Part shown: piece after piece, positions 40,955 to 50,557 of the stretch
How positions within the stretch are numbered: position 1 is the first letter of the stretch
Layout of the letters: the number at the start of each line of letters is the position of its first letter
Source: Symsagittifera roscoffensis
Taxonomy: Eukaryota; Xenacoelomorpha; Acoela; Convolutidae
NCBI RefSeq assembly: GCF_963678635.1
Contig: NC_087066.1
Coordinates: 392,201 to 456,200 of the forward strand
Direction: 5' to 3'
DNA: 64,000 nucleotides
The notes under the pieces: model-generated
What the model was told of the DNA's origin: nothing
What the model saw: only the letters and a program-made list of their open reading frames with translations
The model's database searches: none
Program-made: the position numbers and the translations under genes

Positions 40955-42061
40955 CGATTTCGTTTCCATCGTTCTTCTCCGTTTTTCATTGACCTCACAA
41001 GCAGGATCCATCATTAGATAATCCCCTTCTTCCATGTCTGCAGGTATACAACAGTCATCTGTCGATGGATTGTGTGGCTTGATGTTCTCGTAGTGGGCGG
41101 CTCGGCCAGTACTCAGTCTATAGAAGCGTCCCTCCTGGTGCACCTCTGTAATCATGAAGGGTCCCCTCCACTTTTTTAGAAGCTTCTTTGTCCCTTTCGG
41201 TGGTATAACGTTCTGAAATACCCATACGTAGTCTCCCACCGAGTAAGCCTTTGCACCAGCTGCTTTCTTATCGAATTTTTTCCTCTGCCTTGCCTGTGCC
41301 TGCTGAGTGTTTCGTCTACACAAATCGTTAAACTCCTGTTGGCGTCTGATCACATCCCTCACGTAGACCTGTGGGGACCTTTTCTTTCCCTCATATTCTG
41401 GGTAGAAGAAGGTTAAGGGTAAAGACTTTTCGTGTCCAGTTAGCATCATGTGTGGACTGACTCCAGTGGTGGAGTGTTGCGTGCTGTTATATGCCCCCAT
41501 TCCCTGTGGAAGGTATCTGTCCCAATCGGTCATGTACCTGGAACAATATACTCTCAGCATCGACACTAACGTCCTATTCTGTCTTTCCACTAAGCCATTC
41601 GTTTGAGGGTCGTATGTCGTGGAGTGAGCCTGAGCGACCTGTGAGCGTCTCATAAGCTCTTTCGTAAGCTCTCCTACGAAAGCTGTTCCATTATCCGATT
41701 GAAACGTCATCGGACAACCATGTCTTGCTATCCATGTATTGATCAGGTGGTCGCATGTCTCTTCCGCCGAGGCAGTTATGCAGGGCACGGCCTCTGCATA
41801 CTTCGTAAAATGATCTATCATGACCAGCACCTGATTGTAACCATTGTCTGTCATGCATATCTTTTTGTGATCTATTTGCACCACCTCGTTGAATTCAGAC
41901 GATTCGATCGATTGTAAAGAAAATCGCAACTTCCTTGGATCCTTGACCTGTCGGCATGACAGACATGCTGTTACCCATTTCTCGCATGCCTTTTTCATCT
42001 CAGGCCACTCAAAGCGCTTCAGGATCCTCTGATATACTTTGTCGATCCCCTGATGGCCCAT
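40952..42061 (-). CDS. Gypsy integrase (pol copy A)
   Basis: 369 codons. It begins in the HHCC zinc domain (the first His, HDQMGH, lies just outside the nominal start; C-x2-C is ACLSC). The catalytic core contains D of VQIDHKKI, D of FQSDNGTAF and E of NGLVERQNR, giving the D,D,E triad. The C-terminal GPFMITEV region follows. It joins the preceding frame only by a frameshift: an imperfect 14-bp direct repeat (CAGGTCACATGAT twice) sits at the joint, 42055-42085, followed by a stop. It ends at 40952, where the macro frame takes over. Confidence 0.9.
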   Translation of the reverse strand: MGHQGIDKVYQRILKRFEWPEMKKACEKWVTACLSCRQVKDPRKLRFSLQSIESSEFNEVVQIDHKKICMTDNGYNQVLVMIDHFTKYAEAVPCITASAEETCDHLINTWIARHGCPMTFQSDNGTAFVGELTKELMRRSQVAQAHSTTYDPQTNGLVERQNRTLVSMLRVYCSRYMTDWDRYLPQGMGAYNSTQHSTTGVSPHMMLTGHEKSLPLTFFYPEYEGKKRSPQVYVRDVIRRQQEFNDLCRRNTQQAQARQRKKFDKKAAGAKAYSVGDYVWVFQNVIPPKGTKKLLKKWRGPFMITEVHQEGRFYRLSTGRAAHYENIKPHNPSTDDCCIPADMEEGDYLMMDPACEVNEKRRRTMETKS

Positions 42062-42065
42062 CTGA

Positions 42066-43469
42066 TCATGTGACCTGAATCATGTGACCTGTCTGATAGA
42101 GCTGCGGTAACACTATCGCGTTGTACTTGTAAAGGACTCTGTCTCCCTCCCTTCTTTTGCAAGCCACAATCCCGTCCTTGTTCAAATATAACCTCCCTTC
42201 CTTCTGCATGAAGTATTGTCTCAGGTTGCGATAACTATCTTCCTCGAGGTCCCCTTTATCCGGAGAACCATTCTCGATCCACTTTTTCAGGTTGCTTGTC
42301 ATGCGATCATTTCTCTGCGCCCTTAGAAGATCCGAGAGTCTGTATCTCGCCTTCAAGTATGTCTTCATGACCCTCATCTGACTATTCAGCTCGTTGGGTT
42401 GATGTATGTCTTCTTCCATCTTAACGCACCAAATCTTCGCCAACGGTTGTGTTTCTTGTTCAAACGGCAGAAGATCAGTCCTGACTACCGCTTTCTGCGG
42501 CAATAGGCTTATCGAGCGTTTCGATACCGCTATTGTCTCTAAGTCATCCGCTGCGTTGTCAAAGACTCTTTCGCTTGGTATAAGGTAGCGATCGCTGTCA
42601 GGATCCTGGTACACCTCTCTGTCAAGTTCCCTTGCCCGAGTATCCACTAGTAGCGTGTGTATCGCCAGTTCTGACAGTTCTAATCCCGAGCTCGACTTCC
42701 TGTCTGAATAGGTGTTCATTCCTGAGCTTCCTGAATTATAATCTGTCGAAGAGGTTGTGCTGGAGACTGCACGCTCCTCCAGATCATGTCTGTGCTTTCT
42801 TTGCATCCATCTGAACTCCCCGGACAAAACCTTGTTCTCTAGGTCCTGTTTCTCATCAGGAATTTTCTCGTCTATCTCAGACTCCCCGGACAAATGTTCC
42901 GGTCCCGGGTGTTGATCTTGTAATCGCTGGTTCTTCTCCTCATCCTTCTCCCCGGACAAATAGTCTTGCAGCAGATTTTGCTCTACAACTTCACCCTCTT
43001 TATCCCGGTCCACAAAGGTGACGGTTTTCTTTCGCTTGCTACTCTCCTGTTCTTTCTGTCCGTAAGAAGTACTGGTTAAAATCTCTTGGGGTATTGAAGA
43101 TATTAGTTGCTGAACTATTGTCCTACAATCCCTCTCGTTCTCTTCGTGCTGTCGTCTGGACGGCATGATCCTCACCTTCTCACTGACTGTTAGCGATGCC
43201 ACTGCTGCTGTCCACTCGGGGTCATCTCTGGTCACTTCTCTTTCTAACAATCCACCCAGCATCCGCATCACTTGTGGTGTGACTTGCACCGTTTTATCCA
43301 ATAATGAGAGGCTATTTATATTCATGCGAGAGAGTTCTTGCTGGACCAGGTTCGAGCGCAGCAACAAATCCAAGTGGACCGGGTTCTCCTTGGACAGGAT
43401 CTTTATCTCGGCTGCTTTCTCTACAGGTAACTCAGGGTGCCCTGGAATTGGATGTCCAGACTTATCCAA
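42066..43469 (-). CDS. RNase H-integrase linker region of Pol (copy A)
   Basis: 467 codons in the same frame as the RT/RNase H ORF, separated from it by one TAA at 43500-43502. It encodes a long, charged, mostly disordered linker with three LSGE repeats, then the N-terminal approach to the integrase zinc domain (YLNKDGIVACKRREGDRVLY, IVLPQLYQTGH). Gypsy elements usually have a much shorter tether here. Each LSGE is written by the PPT-like word GTCCGGGGAG (42816-42825, 42882-42891, 42948-42957). In copy B the same region is split by a TAG. Confidence 0.8.
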   Translation of the reverse strand: MDKSGHPIPGHPELPVEKAAEIKILSKENPVHLDLLLRSNLVQQELSRMNINSLSLLDKTVQVTPQVMRMLGGLLEREVTRDDPEWTAAVASLTVSEKVRIMPSRRQHEENERDCRTIVQQLISSIPQEILTSTSYGQKEQESSKRKKTVTFVDRDKEGEVVEQNLLQDYLSGEKDEEKNQRLQDQHPGPEHLSGESEIDEKIPDEKQDLENKVLSGEFRWMQRKHRHDLEERAVSSTTSSTDYNSGSSGMNTYSDRKSSSGLELSELAIHTLLVDTRARELDREVYQDPDSDRYLIPSERVFDNAADDLETIAVSKRSISLLPQKAVVRTDLLPFEQETQPLAKIWCVKMEEDIHQPNELNSQMRVMKTYLKARYRLSDLLRAQRNDRMTSNLKKWIENGSPDKGDLEEDSYRNLRQYFMQKEGRLYLNKDGIVACKRREGDRVLYKYNAIVLPQLYQTGHMIQVT

Positions 43470-43499
43470 CCATCTCGTTAAGGGAAGCGCTTCATAAGT

Positions 43500-44744
43500 T
43501 TATTTGTCCAGAAACGAGAATCCCTCCTTTATTTCCGCCTGATTGGCCGGCTTCTGTTCCAATCTTTCATAAAAATCAGTTTTCATGCTGAGGCTGTCAG
43601 CATTCTGGTGTTTATCACGCATCCTATGTTCGATTATCATATGGTAGCCATCCAATCTTACTATCCATCTACCAATATAACTCTGATCCATCGAGTAGGT
43701 TTTCAACCAGGATAACGCTCTGTTGTCCACGCGTAACTTGAAGGGAGCGCTCCCCAAGTATGCACGGTACTTTTCCACGAAGGTGACTACTGCAAACATT
43801 TCTGCTTTTGGTGCGCCATATTTCATCTCTGTGTCACTCAAGACCTTGCTGCCGTATGCAATGGGACGGAGAACTGTTCTTCCGTTCCATTCTTGCTCTT
43901 GATGCAAGATTCCTGAGATGGCCACCACCGATGCGTCTGTGTCGAGAACATACATGCCCTTTTCTGTAGGCATGCCCAGCACTGGCGCTTCGCACAGTTC
44001 CCGCTTTATGTTCTCGAAAGCAACCTGTGCCTCATCGTTCCGTTCGAACTTCTTCCCTTTGTTGCGCATCAGCTTCTGCATCGGATACACTTTGTCCGCA
44101 TATCCTTTTATGAATTCTCGGTAGTAATTGGCAAACCCTAGGAAGCTCAGGAGCTGTGTGTCCGTTCTGGGAGCTTTCCATGTCAACACTGCTTCCACTG
44201 CTTCCGGGTCCGGCCTCACACCATGCCTATCCACCATTCTTCCTAGGTACTTTATCGAATCCCTAAGGATTTCACATTTCGATGGTTTGCACTTTAATCC
44301 TGCTCTTTTCATGGATCCGAAGACCTCATCGAGCCTATCAATGTGGTCTTCCAGGGTCGGTGTCGCTATGACCACGTCATCCACGTAACACATCACGAGA
44401 TTCCCGTACTTCTTGGTCACTCTCGTCAAAGCCTGAGCCATCAGTCTTTGAAAAGTGGCCGTTGCATTGCACAAGCCGAAGGGCATCCTCTTCCACTGGT
44501 ACAATCCCAATTCGCACGCGAATCCGGTTTTCTTTCTGTCCTTCTTTCGCAGAGGGACCTGCCAGAAGGCAGAACCTAAGTCCAATGTGGTGAAGAACTT
44601 GGCATCACCAAGTTTAGATAGGCTCTCGTCTATTCGCGGTATCGGGTACGCATCTTTAATCGTTACCGCGTTCAAGTAACGAAAGTCGCAACAAAATCTA
44701 AGCTGCCCCCTTTCTTTTTCGCCATTACTACCCCGCAAGCCCAC
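43500..44744 (-). CDS. Gypsy reverse transcriptase and RNase H (copy A)
   Basis: About 414 codons. It contains LRFCCDFRYLNAVTIKDAYP, FFTTLDLGSAFWQVPL (catalytic D), KRMPFGLCNATATFQRLM, CYVDDVVIATP (YVDD), the thumb LGFANYYREFIKGYADKVYP, and RNase H from VLDTDASVVAISGILHQ to RMRDKHQNADSLSMK. It ends at TAA 43500-43502, in frame with the next ORF. The beginning joins the upstream frame by a one-base shift at a G5 run (plus-strand C at 44706-44710). Confidence 0.93.
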   Translation of the reverse strand: MGLRGSNGEKERGQLRFCCDFRYLNAVTIKDAYPIPRIDESLSKLGDAKFFTTLDLGSAFWQVPLRKKDRKKTGFACELGLYQWKRMPFGLCNATATFQRLMAQALTRVTKKYGNLVMCYVDDVVIATPTLEDHIDRLDEVFGSMKRAGLKCKPSKCEILRDSIKYLGRMVDRHGVRPDPEAVEAVLTWKAPRTDTQLLSFLGFANYYREFIKGYADKVYPMQKLMRNKGKKFERNDEAQVAFENIKRELCEAPVLGMPTEKGMYVLDTDASVVAISGILHQEQEWNGRTVLRPIAYGSKVLSDTEMKYGAPKAEMFAVVTFVEKYRAYLGSAPFKLRVDNRALSWLKTYSMDQSYIGRWIVRLDGYHMIIEHRMRDKHQNADSLSMKTDFYERLEQKPANQAEIKEGFSFLDK

Positions 44745-45829
44745 GGCGATTTCGAGGGTTCTATCATGTCGTATTCAAGCAACATTTCTATTTCCGCTCG
44801 GCACGCTTCCGATTTATGTGGCGTCATTCGCCTTGCGCCTTCCCTATGGGGAACGGCGCCCTCTTCTAGTTCGATTTCGTGTTCGACAAAATTACAGCAA
44901 CCGATGTCCGCCTTATGTTTTGAAAATACATCTGCGTTCCGATTTAGGAGGTCCCGCACTTTTTCGAAATCTCCCTTACCTAATTTCCCTTTTAAATGTT
45001 CTATCTCTGGCAAAACCGGTTTGTCAGATTCTAGTTCATATGACGAGGGGCGTTCCGGAAAATTCGAGCAGCTTGATAAGCCGTCGTCCGTTTCGGGTTT
45101 CATTGAAAACAATTTATGAATAGATTTTAATTCATTAATCCTCTTTAAAAATTTATCTTTATTGGCATGATAAGGACAGTCTTTCACACTATATTTCTTC
45201 AAGTTTTGTGTTTCCTCATAGTCTGTCCTCGTCGGCAAAGCGTAGCCAAGCTTCTTTCCACGCTGGATTGAAACCGTGGTGTCCAGTGTGTTCAACAACA
45301 CACTGACACACAGTCCGTTTCGCGTTACCGAGAAGCTCCGGCCTAAAATCACCGAACTCTGACTATTTGGATTCGGTACTAAGCAAACCTGTTTACTATC
45401 ACTTAACGAATTTAAATTTCTCATTCTAAAAATTGCTACTACGGCTTGTCCTGGTTGTGATTTTACTTTTCTGTCCAAAAAAACTGGTACATTATTTTCG
45501 TCTGTTATTATCCTATTAATTGGTCTCTTAACATACTTTCGGTCCAGGTTTCTAATCCGTATTAGACCGTTGTTCAAGTCAATCATCACGTCAAAATTCC
45601 TGACAAAATCTCTGCCCAAGATGAATTGGTCGGCGTCGTCCAGATTATCTACCACCAGGAAGCTCATCCAAAGATCTCGTCCTCCCATGTGAAGGACCGT
45701 TATCGGTGTTCTTCCGGCTACGTAGATAGCTCCTCAATTTGCGGCGGCCAGTCGGAGATTCGTAGGAATCAGATCTTCCCGCGTGAAGCCCATTCTTTCC
45801 CAAGTTTTTATCGGCATCACACTCACTAT
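44672..45829 (-). CDS. Protease remnant and start of reverse transcriptase (copy A)
   Basis: The protease-like frame enters at the duplication joint with VSVMPIKTWERMGFTREDL, carries an in-frame TGA at 45734-45736, and then continues open from the ATG at 45688 for 338 codons. FILGRDFVRNFDVMIDL is the ILGRD-type second half of a retropepsin. The Asp-Thr/Ser-Gly active site, expected just before VSVMP, is missing because the joint removes it. The C-terminal half leads into RT (EYDMIEPSKSPWACGVVMAK) and ends out of frame at the G5 run. It cannot make active protease. Confidence 0.85.
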
Positions 45830-46788
45830 CGGCCAGTACTCAGTCTATAGAAGCGTCCCTCCTGGTGCACCTCTGTAATCATGAAGGGTCCCCTCCACTT
45901 TTTTAGAAGCTTCTTTGTCCCTTTCGGTGGTATAACGTTCTGAAATACCCATACGTAGTCTCCCACCGAGTAAGCCTTTGCACCAGCTGCTTTCTTATCG
46001 AATTTTTTCCTCTGCCTTGCCTGTGCCTGCTGAGTGTTTCGTCTACACAAATAGTTAAACTCCTGTTGGCGTCTGATCACATCCCTCACGTAGACCTGTG
46101 GGGACCTTTTCTTTCCCTCATATTCTGGGTAGAAGAAGGTTAAGGGTAAAGACTTTTCGTGTCCAGTTAGCATCATGTGTGGACTGACCCCAGTGGTGGA
46201 GTGTTGCGTGCTGTTATATGCCCCCATTCCCTGTGGAAGGTATCTGTCCCAATCGGTCATGTACCTGGAACAATATACTCTCAGCATCGACACTAACGTC
46301 CTATTCTGTCTTTCCACTAAGCCATTCGTTTGAGGGTCGTATGTCGTGGAGTGAGCCTGAGCGACCTGTGAGCGTCTCATAAGCTCTTTTGTAAGCTCTC
46401 CTACGAAAGCTGTTCCATTATCCGATTGAAACGTCATCGGACAACCATGTCTTGCTATCCATGTATTGATCAGGTGGTCGCATGTCTCTTCCGCCGAGGC
46501 AGTTATGCAGGGCACGGCCTCTGCATACTTCGTAAAATGATCTATCATGACCAGCACCTGATTGTAACCATTGTCTGTCATGCATATCTTTTGGTGATCT
46601 ATTTGCACCACCTCGTTGAATTCAGACGATTCGATCGATTGTAATGAAAATCGCAACTTCCTTGGATCCTTGACCTGTTGGCATGACAGACATGCTGTTA
46701 CCCATTTCTCGCATGCCTTTTTCATCCCAGGCCACTCAAAGCGCTTCAGGATCCTCTGATATACTTTGTCGATCCCCTGATGGCCCAT
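45826..46788 (-). CDS. Gypsy integrase, copy B (C-terminus cut at the duplication joint)
   Basis: 320 codons, near-identical to 40952-42061 through the catalytic core (D, D, E motifs present), then stopping at a TAG created by the joint with the next protease copy. It has the same frameshift and 14-bp repeat at its start as copy A. Small differences (for example CLSCQQVK versus CLSCRQVK) distinguish it. Confidence 0.9.
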   Translation of the reverse strand: MGHQGIDKVYQRILKRFEWPGMKKACEKWVTACLSCQQVKDPRKLRFSLQSIESSEFNEVVQIDHQKICMTDNGYNQVLVMIDHFTKYAEAVPCITASAEETCDHLINTWIARHGCPMTFQSDNGTAFVGELTKELMRRSQVAQAHSTTYDPQTNGLVERQNRTLVSMLRVYCSRYMTDWDRYLPQGMGAYNSTQHSTTGVSPHMMLTGHEKSLPLTFFYPEYEGKKRSPQVYVRDVIRRQQEFNYLCRRNTQQAQARQRKKFDKKAAGAKAYSVGDYVWVFQNVIPPKGTKKLLKKWRGPFMITEVHQEGRFYRLSTGR

Positions 46789-46792
46789 CTGA

Positions 46793-47533
46793 TCATGTGA
46801 CCTGAATCATGTGACCTGTCTGATAGAGCTGCGGTAACACTATCGCGTTGTACTTGTAAATGACTCTGTCTCCCTCCCTTCTTTTGCAAGCCACAATCCC
46901 GTCCTTGTTCAAATATAACCTCCCTTCCTTCTGCATGAAGTATTGTCTCAGGATGCGATAACTATCTTCCTCGAGGTCGCCTTTATCCGGAGAACCATTC
47001 TCGATCCACTTTTTCAGGTTGCTTGTCATGCGATCATTTCTCTGCGCCCTTAGAAGGTCCGAGAGTCTGTATCTCGCCTTCAAGTACGTCTTCATGACCC
47101 TCATCTGACTATTCAGCTCGTTGGGTTGATGTATGTCTTCTTCCATCTTAACGCACCAAATCTTCGCCAACGGTTGTGTTTCTTGTTCAAACGGCAGAAG
47201 ATCAGTCCTGACTACCGCTTTCTGCGGCAATAGGCTTATCGAGCGTTTCGATACCGCTATTGTCTCTAAGTCATCCGCTGCGTTGTCAAAGACTCTTTCG
47301 CTTGGTATAAGGAAGCGATCGCTGTCAGGATCCTGGTACACCTCTCTGTCCAGTTCCCTTGCCCGAGTATCCACTAGTAGCGTGTGTATCGCCAGTTCTG
47401 ACAGTTCTGATCCCGAGCTCGACTTCCTGTCTGAATAGGTGTTCATTCCTGAGCTTCCTGAATTATAATCTGTCGAAGAGGTTGTGCTGGAGACTGCACG
47501 CTCCTCCAGATCATGTCTGTGCTTTCTTCTCAT
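46793..47533 (-). CDS. RNase H-integrase linker, copy B, second half
   Basis: 246 codons matching the later part of 42066-43469, in the same frame as 47552-48196 but cut off from it by a TAG at 47552-47554 (copy A has AAA there, giving an open frame). It starts at an internal ATG and is not an independent gene. Confidence 0.85.
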   Translation of the reverse strand: MRRKHRHDLEERAVSSTTSSTDYNSGSSGMNTYSDRKSSSGSELSELAIHTLLVDTRARELDREVYQDPDSDRFLIPSERVFDNAADDLETIAVSKRSISLLPQKAVVRTDLLPFEQETQPLAKIWCVKMEEDIHQPNELNSQMRVMKTYLKARYRLSDLLRAQRNDRMTSNLKKWIENGSPDKGDLEEDSYRILRQYFMQKEGRLYLNKDGIVACKRREGDRVIYKYNAIVLPQLYQTGHMIQVT

Positions 47534-47551
47534 CCATCTGAACTCCCCGGA

Positions 47552-48196
47552 CTAAACCTTGTTCTCTAGGTCCTGTTTCTCATCAGGAATTTTCTCGTCT
47601 ATCTCAGACTCCCCGGACAAATGTTCCGGTCCCGGGTGTTGATCTTGTAATCGCTGGTTCTTCTCCTCATCCTTCTCCCCGGACAAATAGTCTTGCAGCA
47701 GATTTTGCTCTACAACTTCACCCTCTTTATCCCGGTCCACAAAGGTGACGGTTTTCTTTCGCTTGCTACTCTCCTGTTCTTTCTGTCCGTAAGAAGTACT
47801 GGTTAAAATCTCTTGGGGTATTGAAGATATTAGTTGCTGAACTATTGTCCTACAATCCCTCTCGTTCTCTTCGTGCTGTCGTCTGGACGGCATGATCCTC
47901 ACCTTCTCACTGACTGTTAGCGATGCCACTGCTGCTGTCCACTCGGGGTCATCTCTGGTCACTTCTCTTTCTAACAATCCACCCAGCATCCGCATCACTT
48001 GTGGTGTGACTTGCACCGTTTTATCCAATAATGAGAGGCTATTTATATTCATGCGAGAGAGTTCTTGCTGGACCAGGTTCGAGCGCAGCAACAAATCCAA
48101 GTGGACCGGGTTCTCCTTGGACAGGATCTTTATCTCGGCTGCTTTCTCTACAGGTAACTCAGGGTGCCCTGGAATTGGATGTCCAGACTTATCCAA
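47552..48196 (-). CDS. RNase H-integrase linker, copy B, first half
   Basis: 214 codons matching the first half of 42066-43469, ending at the copy-B-specific TAG. The LSGE repeats lie in its last third. The TAG arose after the duplication, so this copy has decayed further than copy A. Confidence 0.85.
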   Translation of the reverse strand: MDKSGHPIPGHPELPVEKAAEIKILSKENPVHLDLLLRSNLVQQELSRMNINSLSLLDKTVQVTPQVMRMLGGLLEREVTRDDPEWTAAVASLTVSEKVRIMPSRRQHEENERDCRTIVQQLISSIPQEILTSTSYGQKEQESSKRKKTVTFVDRDKEGEVVEQNLLQDYLSGEKDEEKNQRLQDQHPGPEHLSGESEIDEKIPDEKQDLENKV

Positions 48197-48226
48197 CCAT
48201 CTCGTTAAGGGAAGCGCTTCATAAGT

Positions 48227-49471
48227 TTATTTGTCCAGAAACGAGAATCCCTCCTTTATTTCCGCCTGATTGGCCGGCTTCTGTTCCAATCTTTCATAAA
48301 AATCAGTTTTCATGCTGAGGCTGTCAGCATTCTGGTGTTTATCACGCATCCTATGTTCGATTATCATATGGTAGCCATCCAATCTTACTATCCATCTACC
48401 AATATAACTCTGATCCATCGAGTAGGTTTTCAACCAGGATAACGCTCTGTTGTCCACGCGTAACTTGAAGGGAGCGCTCCCCAAGTATGCACGGTACTTT
48501 TCCACGAAGGTGACTACTGCAAACATTTCTGCTTTTGGTGCGCCATATTTCATCTCTGTGTCACTCAAGACCTTGCTGCCGTATGCAATGGGACGGAGAA
48601 CTGTTCTTCCGTTCCATTCTTGCTCTTGATGCAAGATTCCTGAGATGGCCACCACCGATGCGTCTGTGTCGAGAACATACATGCCCTTTTCTGTAGGCAT
48701 GCCCAGCACTGGCGCTTCGCACAGTTCCCGCTTTATGTTCTCGAAAGCAACCTGTGCCTCATCGTTCCGTTCGAACTTCTTCCCTTTGTTGCGCATCAGC
48801 TTCTGCATCGGATACACTTTGACCGCATATCCTTTTATGAATTCTCGGTAGTAATTGGCAAACCCTAGGAAGCTCAGGAGCTGTGTGTCCGTTCTGGGAG
48901 CTTTCCATGTCAACACTGCTTCCACTGCTTCCGGGTCCGGCCTCACACCATGCCTATCCACCATTCTTCCTAGGTACTTTATCGAATCCCTGAGGATTTC
49001 ACATTTCGATGGTTTGCACTTTAATCCTGCTCTTTTCATGCATCCAAAGACCTCATCGAGCCTATCAATGTGGTCTTCCAGGGTCGGTGTCGCTATGACC
49101 ACGTCATCCACGTAACACATCACGAGATTCCCGTACTTCTTGGTCACTCTCGTCAAAGCCTGAGCCATCAGTCTTTGAAAAGTGGCCGTTGCATTGCACA
49201 AGCCGAAGGGCATCCTCTTCCACTGGTACAATCCCAATTCGCACGCGAATCCGGTTTTCTTTCTGTCCTTCTTTCGCAGAGGGACCTGCCAGAAGGCAGA
49301 ACCTAAGTCCAATGTGGTGAAGAACTTGGCATCACCAAGTTTAGATAGGCTCTCGTCTATTCGCGGTATCGGGTACGCATCTTTAATCGTTACCGCGTTC
49401 AAGTAACGAAAGTCGCAACAAAATCTAAGCTGCCCCCTTTCTTTTTCGCCATTACTACCCCGCAAGCCCAC
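48227..49471 (-). CDS. Gypsy reverse transcriptase and RNase H, copy B
   Basis: 414 codons, near-identical to 43500-44744 and carrying the same YVDD, RNase H DTDAS and terminal TAA. The visible protein differences are few (FGCMKRAG versus FGSMKRAG, GYAVKVYP versus GYADKVYP). The frame is joined upstream only by the shared shift at the G5 run. Confidence 0.92.
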   Translation of the reverse strand: MGLRGSNGEKERGQLRFCCDFRYLNAVTIKDAYPIPRIDESLSKLGDAKFFTTLDLGSAFWQVPLRKKDRKKTGFACELGLYQWKRMPFGLCNATATFQRLMAQALTRVTKKYGNLVMCYVDDVVIATPTLEDHIDRLDEVFGCMKRAGLKCKPSKCEILRDSIKYLGRMVDRHGVRPDPEAVEAVLTWKAPRTDTQLLSFLGFANYYREFIKGYAVKVYPMQKLMRNKGKKFERNDEAQVAFENIKRELCEAPVLGMPTEKGMYVLDTDASVVAISGILHQEQEWNGRTVLRPIAYGSKVLSDTEMKYGAPKAEMFAVVTFVEKYRAYLGSAPFKLRVDNRALSWLKTYSMDQSYIGRWIVRLDGYHMIIEHRMRDKHQNADSLSMKTDFYERLEQKPANQAEIKEGFSFLDK

Positions 49472-50556
49472 GGCGATTTCGAGGGTTCTATCATGTCGTA
49501 TTCAAGCAACATTTCTATTTCCGCTCGGCACGCTTCCGATTTATGTGGCGTCATTCGCCTTGCGCCTTCCCTATGGGGAACGGCGCCCTCTTCTAGTTCG
49601 ATTTCGTGTTCGACAAAATTACAGCAACCGATGTCCGCCTTATGTTTTGAAAATACATCTGCGTTCCGATTTAGGAGGTCCCGCACTTTTTCGAAATCTC
49701 CCTTACCTAATTTCCCTTTTAAATGTTCTATCTCTGGCAAAACCGGTTTGTCAGATTCTAGTTCATATGACGAGGGGCGTTCCGGAAAATTCGAGCAGCT
49801 TGATAAGCCGTCGTCCGTTTCGGATTTCATTGAAAACAATTTATGAATAGATTTTAATTCATTAATCCTCTTTAAAAATTTATCTTTATTGGCATGATAA
49901 GGACAGTCTTTCACACTATATTTCTTCAAGTTTTGTGTTTCCTCATAGTCTGTCCTCGTCGGCAAAGCGTAGCCAAGCTTCTTTCCACGCTGGATTGAAA
50001 CCGTGGTGTCCAGTGTGTTCAACAACACACTGACACACAGTCCGTTTCGCGTTACCGAGAAGCTCCGGCCTAAAATCACCGAACTCTGACTATTTGGATT
50101 CGGTACTAAGCAAACCTGTTTACTATCACTTAACGAATTTAAATTTCTCATTCTAAAAATTGCTACTACGGCTTGTCCTGGTTGTGATTTTACTTTTCTG
50201 TCCAAAAAAACTGGTACATTATTTTCGTCTGTTATTATCCTATTAATTGGTCTCTTAACATACTTTCGGTCCAGGTTTCTAATCCGTATTAGACCGTTGT
50301 TCAAGTCAATCATCACGTCAAAATTCCTGACAAAATCTCTGCCCAAGATGAATTGGTCGGCGTCGTCCAGATTATCTACCACCAGGAAGCTCATCCAAAG
50401 ATCTCGTCCTCCCATGTGAAGGACCGTTATCGGTGTTCTTCCGGCTACGTAGATAGCTCCTCAATTTGCGGCGGCCAGTCGGAGATTCGTAGGAATCAGA
50501 TCTTCCCGCGTGAAGCCCATTCTTTCCCAAGTTTTTATCGGCATCACACTCACTAT
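49399..50556 (-). CDS. Protease remnant and start of reverse transcriptase, copy B
   Basis: Same structure as 44672-45829: entry at the joint with VSVMP, TGA at 50461-50463, open frame from the ATG at 50415, ILGRD motif, no DTG active site. It differs from copy A by single substitutions (FSMKSETDD versus FSMKPETDD). Confidence 0.85.
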
Positions 50557-50557
50557 C

